Assembly: GCF_958298935.1 (NCBI RefSeq)
Contig: NC_084922.1
Coordinates: 5,086,501 to 5,150,500 of the forward strand
DNA from: Phragmites australis
Lineage: Eukaryota; Streptophyta; Magnoliopsida; Poales; Poaceae
DNA: 64,000 bases
Direction of reading: 5' to 3'
Shown: positions 60,401 to 64,000 of the stretch, in pieces
Numbering within the stretch: position 1 is the stretch's first letter
Layout: each line of letters starts with the position of its first letter
Made by a program: the position numbers and the translations under genes
Notes under the pieces: model-generated
Seen by the model: only the letters and a program-made list of their open reading frames with translations
Told to the model about the DNA's origin: nothing
Databases searched by the model: none

Positions 60401-61947
60401 GTCCCGAGCTATGCAAAGAATTCGAGAGGTTGAATCTAAGTATGGTGTGTAATACCGAGATGATTGCTATGGAAATAGACTCAACACTTGAACAAGATAT
60501 AAGGAAGGGTCAGCTTGAAGATGACAAGATTTTGGAGATCAAGCAGTTGATCAAAGCAGGCAAAGCCCCGGACTTTTCTGAAGACAAGCAGGGTACAATA
60601 TGGTATAAGCATAGGATTTGTGTTCCGGACATAAAGTCTATTCGGGATACTATTTTAAAGGAAGCTCATGATTCAGCGTATTCTATTCACCCTGGGAGCA
60701 CCAAGATGTATCAAGATCTTAAGGATCAGTACTGGTGGTATGGAATGAAACGTGCAGTAGCAGAACACGTAGCTTTGTGTGATATCTGTCATCGGGTCAA
60801 AGCTGAACATCAAAGACCCGCAGGACTGCTACAGCCACTAAAAATACCTGAATGGAAGTGGGAAGAAATTAGCATGGATTTCATAGTGGGTCTACCACGA
60901 ACGCAATCAGGATATGATTCTATATGGGTTGTGGTTGATCGGTTGACGAAAGTGGCTCACTTTATTCCAGTTAAGGAATCCTATCGAGGTCCAAAGTTAG
61001 CCGAGTTGTACATATCCAAGGTTGTATGTCTGCATGGAGTGCCTAAGATAATTGTATCTGATCGTGGCAGTCAGTTTACTTCAAGGTTCTGGCGACGTCT
61101 GCATGAATCGCTGGATACAAGGTTGAATTTTAGTTCAGCCTATCACCCACAGACTGATGGGCAAACGGAAAGAGTAAATCAAATTCTTGAAGATATGCTG
61201 AGAGCATGTGCACTCAAGAATGGTAACAGTTGGGACAAGAATCTACCGTATGCAGAATTCTCATACAATAACAGCTTCCAAGCTAGTTTGAAGATGTCCC
61301 CTTTTGAAGCTTTGTATGGGAGAAAATGTAGAACCCCGTTGTTCTGGAATCAAACCGGGGAAAGCCAAGTTTTTGGTCCTGAAGTCCTGAGAGAAGCAGA
61401 AAGGCAAGTACACGAGATCCGGGATAATTTGAAAACCGCACAGTCAAGGCAGAAGAGTTATGCGGATCATCGACATCGGGAACTAACCTTTGAAATAGGA
61501 GACTTTGTGTATCTCAAAGTATCACCAATCCGAGGGCTACGTAGATTCAAAGTCAAAGGCAAGCTATCACCTCGGTTTATTGGTCCGTACCAGATACTGG
61601 GAAGACGAGGAGAAGTAGCTTACCAGCTGAAGTTACCACCTCAACTTTCAGGAGTACACGATGTCTTTCACGTATCACAGTTAAAAAAGTGCTTAAGAGT
61701 TCCAGAGGAACAGTTACCAGTAGAAGACCTGGATGTGCGAGAAGATCTATCTTATGCCGAATATCCGGTCAAGATTCTTGAGACGTCAGAACGAGTTACC
61801 AGGAACAAGAGAGTCAAAATGTGCAGAGTGCAGTGGAAGCATCACTCAGAAGAAGAAGCCACCTGGGAAAGAGAAGACGATTTGAAGACGGAGTTTCCCC
61901 ATCTCTTCTCCGATCTTTTCGAATCTCGAGGGCGAGATTCATCGTAA
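57409..61947 (+). CDS. Intact gag-pol polyprotein with chromodomain
   Basis: A single frame of 1512 codons without a stop makes particle protein and all enzymes. Translation may begin at 57409 or at the second ATG (57436, MVNTRR). In order: an Asn/Gln-rich start; a gag domain (about 80-245); a CCHC zinc knuckle [14 protein letters not shown] (347-360); aspartic protease with DSGA (418-421); reverse transcriptase with FIDD (727-730); RNase H starting around YCDAS (D876); and integrase. The integrase has a His/His/Cys/Cys finger (from H1087), catalytic D1157, D1218 and E1254 (D-D-35-E spacing), and a GPY module near 1392. A chromodomain of the Tekay/Del type follows (about 1452-1500, [17 protein letters not shown], then [14 protein letters not shown]). 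Chromodomains of this group are thought to steer integration into heterochromatin. All catalytic residues I can check are present, so the element looks autonomous. Processing would be by its own protease. Confidence 0.96.
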   Translation: MLLAPWQQQMVNTRRSNNTNDNINNNTVNNNAANNNNLPPPPPLMDANQVMTLLQGLVQAINQQPQAQQAPLQQPQSRLRTFLSTQPPTFSQAIEPMEADDWLSTIDSKLQIAQCNGREKVLFASHQLSGPAQEWWTAYTAAHEDPQEITWAEFRSSFRAHHVPIGEIKLKRKEFLSLKQGPMSVREYLTKFTQLSRYAPSDVDTDEKKQDCFLEGLNSGLQYALSANEYPNFQKLVDRAFILEKKRQNLGEERKRHLQGQSSGSNTRPRFNAPATGPMFRQGGQNQLQQNQQRSPQKMQSQVTGSYKPPIQQQQQPRPNFQQQRPNHNQPQPQKRTGQGSGNIGPCFSCGQFGHLSKQCPKKQQGQAQGSNNQQQQPRQNAMHGRVNHVAVEEAQEAPDVVLGMFSANSHPATVLFDSGATHSFISYQFVNAYKLPRALMKNRVLVSSPGGAMESRQVCPKVNISIRGVDFLANLIILESKGIDIILGMDWLTKYKGVIGCATKTVQLTHTDGTKVEFQATTESAINARLNKTNAVEDSRVVSEFPDVFPEDLPGMPPDREIEFAIELVPGTAPIYKRPYRMDANQLAELKEQMQELLDKGFIRPSSSPWGAPVIFVPKKDGTQRMCIDYRALNEVTIKNKYPLPRIEDLFDMLIGACVFSKIDLRSGYHQLKIRASDIPKTAFVTRYGLYEYTVMSFGLTNAPAYFMYLMNKVFMEYLDKFVVVFIDDILVYSQNEVEHEEHLRMVLQKLRENQLFAKLSKCEFWLKEVPFLGHIISAGGVSVDPSKVRDVLNWKPPQNVSEIRSFLGLAGYYRRFIEGFSKIAKPMTELLGKGAEFKWTTAREASFNELKKRLTSAPVLIMPDTQKPFSVYCDASRQGLGCVLMQEGHVIAYASRQLRKHEENYPTHDLELAAVVHALKIWRHYLIGQRCEIYSDHKSLKYIFTQPDLNLRQRRWLELIKDYNLGINYHPGKANVVADALSRKSQVNSMTLQELSPELCKEFERLNLSMVCNTEMIAMEIDSTLEQDIRKGQLEDDKILEIKQLIKAGKAPDFSEDKQGTIWYKHRICVPDIKSIRDTILKEAHDSAYSIHPGSTKMYQDLKDQYWWYGMKRAVAEHVALCDICHRVKAEHQRPAGLLQPLKIPEWKWEEISMDFIVGLPRTQSGYDSIWVVVDRLTKVAHFIPVKESYRGPKLAELYISKVVCLHGVPKIIVSDRGSQFTSRFWRRLHESLDTRLNFSSAYHPQTDGQTERVNQILEDMLRACALKNGNSWDKNLPYAEFSYNNSFQASLKMSPFEALYGRKCRTPLFWNQTGESQVFGPEVLREAERQVHEIRDNLKTAQSRQKSYADHRHRELTFEIGDFVYLKVSPIRGLRRFKVKGKLSPRFIGPYQILGRRGEVAYQLKLPPQLSGVHDVFHVSQLKKCLRVPEEQLPVEDLDVREDLSYAEYPVKILETSERVTRNKRVKMCRVQWKHHSEEEATWEREDDLKTEFPHLFSDLFESRGRDSS

Positions 61948-61959
61948 GGGGGGTAGGTT
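61948..61959 (+). other. Polypurine tract of the young chromovirus
   Basis: GGGGGG directly after the gag-pol stop (TAA), then TAGGTT up to the 3' LTR. It would prime plus-strand DNA synthesis. Confidence 0.7.
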
Positions 61960-64000
61960 TGTAACACCCAAAACTTCAAAATTTGCAGTAATTTAAAATT
62001 TTGCTAGAAATTAAATAAGTGGATTTCATTTTAGCTCTATAGGAAATTAACTTCTAAATTTAATTTGGAATAGGTTGAATGTTTGTCGCATTCATGCCGT
62101 TGTAATTGCAATAAGGTTTTATTGTGTGGGAAATTCTTTTTGCTAAAATTTTCGCTAGAGTTCGCTCGGTTAAAATCTCTTTTGGAATAAGTGTGAAAAC
62201 CTAAAGCAAGGAAGAAAAGAAAAGGATTTCTCTAATGGAAAACCTTCCTGGGCCGTCTTCCCCACGCCGGCCCAACCCGCCTCTTTCCCCCTCCCTTTTC
62301 TCTCCCGCCGTGGGCCGCGCCCCTCCTTTTTCCGCGCCGGCCCGCAGGCCGAGCCGGCCTACCGCGCCCACCGAGCCGCTCGCCTCTGCCCGCCTCGCTG
62401 CCAAGTGGGCCCAGCTCTGAGCCGAGCCACCCTCCCGCCCGAGCCGCCGAGCCGCCGGCTCGCCTTCTTCCTCATTCCGCCGCCGGACACCGACGCCCCC
62501 AAATCGCCGCGACCATTTCAAATCGAAGCCTCCCCGTGCTTTAACTCTCCAATCAAACCACACCACCGTGATCGCCGCCCCCTATTTCCTCCATTTGAGC
62601 CGTTTCCCCCTTGAATACCCACTCGTTTGCATGGAAACCGAAGTTTTTAAGTGCTTTCAAGCCGCCGGCCGACACTCCTCGAATCCGGCCGTTCCACTCC
62701 TCCTCTCGGGTATTTAAGAGCTCTATCGGCATCCTTGTTCGGTTCCGCACCCGAATACCCCATCTCCCCTCTCTCTTGTGCACGGATTCGAGCCGCCGCC
62801 GTCACCTCCATTGCCGCCGGTAAGGAGCTCGGTCGCCACTCTCTTTCTCCTCAACCGAACCGTGATTAAGCTCGTTCTTCGCTATTTTGGTGCCGTCGGA
62901 CCTCTAGGAGCTCACCCCGGCGCTTCTTGGAGCTTCACCCGCCGTCGAACGCCGTTCCCGCCGAGCCGCTTCACCTCCGCCCGCCGTTCTCCGTCGCCGG
63001 CCATCTTCGGACCTCCTCCGCCGCCGTCAAGCCCGCAGTAAGTTTCCCCGCGAGCTCCTCGTTGCTTTGCGCCTAGTCCCGAAGCAAACCGTGGCCGGAT
63101 GCGCCTTTTGCGCATCGCCGGCGAGCCCGCCACCGTCCCCGTCGTCGCCGGCCGCCGCTCCCACTGTTGAAACCGCCGGTGCCACCCCCTTTTGATTTTC
63201 GGCCGTCGGATCTCGGTTCTTCGGCCCGGATTAGACCGGCCAATTCTTATACCCCTTCGGTCCACCATGGACCGGTGGACCGATGCCCTTTCAGTGGTCC
63301 ACAAGCCCGTGGACCAATTCCATGTCATTTCCAATTAAGAAATAATTCAGTAATTGTTTTATTGCGTCATAATCCAATTTCCAGTATAAAATTATTTCGG
63401 TTTACTCTCTGGAAAACATGTAAAACTTGCAGTTTAGTCCCTACATCTTCAAAAGCTTATAACTTTTTGCTCGTAGCTCCGATTTTGGCGATTTTTGCGT
63501 CAAATCGTTTGTAGCGTCGTGTAGAATCTTTTTGTAGAGTTTTTGAATAGTTTCAGTACTGTTTGGTGTGCTGTTCTTAGAGTTTTGTTTGGTTTGTGTT
63601 TTTCCGGTCCGTCGTTTAGGAGCTGAGCAGTTCGGCAACCTCCAAGACCAAGTTTTCGAGGACTTTGAGCAGCAATCCGGTGAAGGCAAGTGCCCTTGAG
63701 CATTTCTATACCAGTTTTAGGACTTGCAGGTGTAGTCTTTATCCTTCAATATGCATGCTGTCCAAAATGATATCCCATGCTAGGGTTTACTAGTTTTGTC
63801 TCAATATTTTCCTTGTCGCCGTTGATGTATCGGGTTAAGAAGATGGGTAGATCATGCTAGCGCTGTCCGGGTGGGAAAATGGTTAATATTGACTAATGAA
63901 CCCTGTAACACTGTCCCGGTGGAAAAATGATAATTCTTTGTAGCAACATGGTATAGGTCTTCCCCAACAGAATGGATGGATTGTGGTGGTGCCTATGGCA
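61960..64000 (+). repeat. 3' LTR of the young chromovirus, incomplete
   Basis: It starts TGTAACACCC and matches 53185-55225 base for base, except for A at 62264 where the 5' LTR has G at 53489. The window ends 1007 bases before the expected end of the LTR. Confidence 0.97.

Larger units (their letters stand above)
53185..64000 (+). mobile_element. Young, apparently intact Tekay/Del chromovirus (runs off window)
   Basis: The order is 5' LTR (53185-56232), primer-binding site (56237-56248), a separate 247-codon frame, a single gag-pol frame (57409-61947), polypurine tract and 3' LTR (61960-64000, incomplete). All expected Ty3/gypsy domains are present and uninterrupted, with a C-terminal chromodomain. 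If the 3' LTR has the same length, the element would be about 11.8 kb and end near position 65007. The two LTRs keep exact register over the 2041 bases seen (offset 8775), with one base difference found (53489 G, 62264 A). It is the most recent layer of the nest. Confidence 0.95.

Overview
The window is nuclear DNA of a flowering plant, almost certainly a grass and probably a panicoid one. I infer this from grass-type LTR retrotransposons, Stowaway- and Tourist-like MITEs, CACTA elements with characteristic subterminal repeats, and a GC-rich LOB-domain gene. There is no bacterial, organellar or viral gene organisation. All comparisons were made by eye from the sequence, without database searches.

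Only one host gene looks functional: a class II LATERAL ORGAN BOUNDARIES DOMAIN (LBD) transcription factor at 23296-24223 (+), two exons, with a TATA box upstream. Three other host-gene matches are broken fragments: an EB1-like piece (about 8.6 kb), a cyanase piece (about 16.1 kb, inside a CACTA-like element) and a plastidic glucose-6-phosphate dehydrogenase piece with a 140-bp tandem duplication (about 29.4-29.9 kb).

Layout. 1-1058: LTR fragment with an array of hairpin-forming 76-bp repeats. 1554-8179: minus-strand Copia element with both LTRs and a broken gag but no pol. 8.2-23 kb: low-density DNA with an EB1 fragment, CACTA-like elements (10695-12626, 15570-16915, 19208-20093), MITEs (14705-14940, 14992-15270, about 21450-21830, 22005-22543) and microsatellites. 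23.1-24.3 kb: the LBD gene. 25441-27130: CACTA-like element. 29.4-29.9 kb: G6PDH pseudogene. 32338-32656: Tourist-like MITE. 33263-34638: second copy of the hairpin-repeat LTR.

From 35.7 kb to the end the window is a nest of Ty3/gypsy elements. A plus-strand Tat-like element begins at 35708. Its 5' LTR is split by a minus-strand Tat-like element (36012-48412, target duplication GCACT). That element's gag is split by a solo Tekay-type LTR (43097-46158, duplication GTTGG). The older element resumes at 48418 and runs to 52629, where a reverse-oriented Tekay-type LTR interrupts its pol. That LTR is interrupted at 53185 by a very young Tekay/Del chromovirus that runs off the window. The young element has an intact 1512-codon gag-pol with a C-terminal chromodomain. 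The visible 2 kb of its LTRs differ at one position that I could find.

The most unusual signal is a second intact reading frame in the young element (56410-57153, 247 residues) between primer-binding site and gag. Its first ten residues match the histone H3 tail at eight positions (MARTK-T-RK). Since the same element encodes a chromodomain, a histone-mimic role is a testable but unproven idea.
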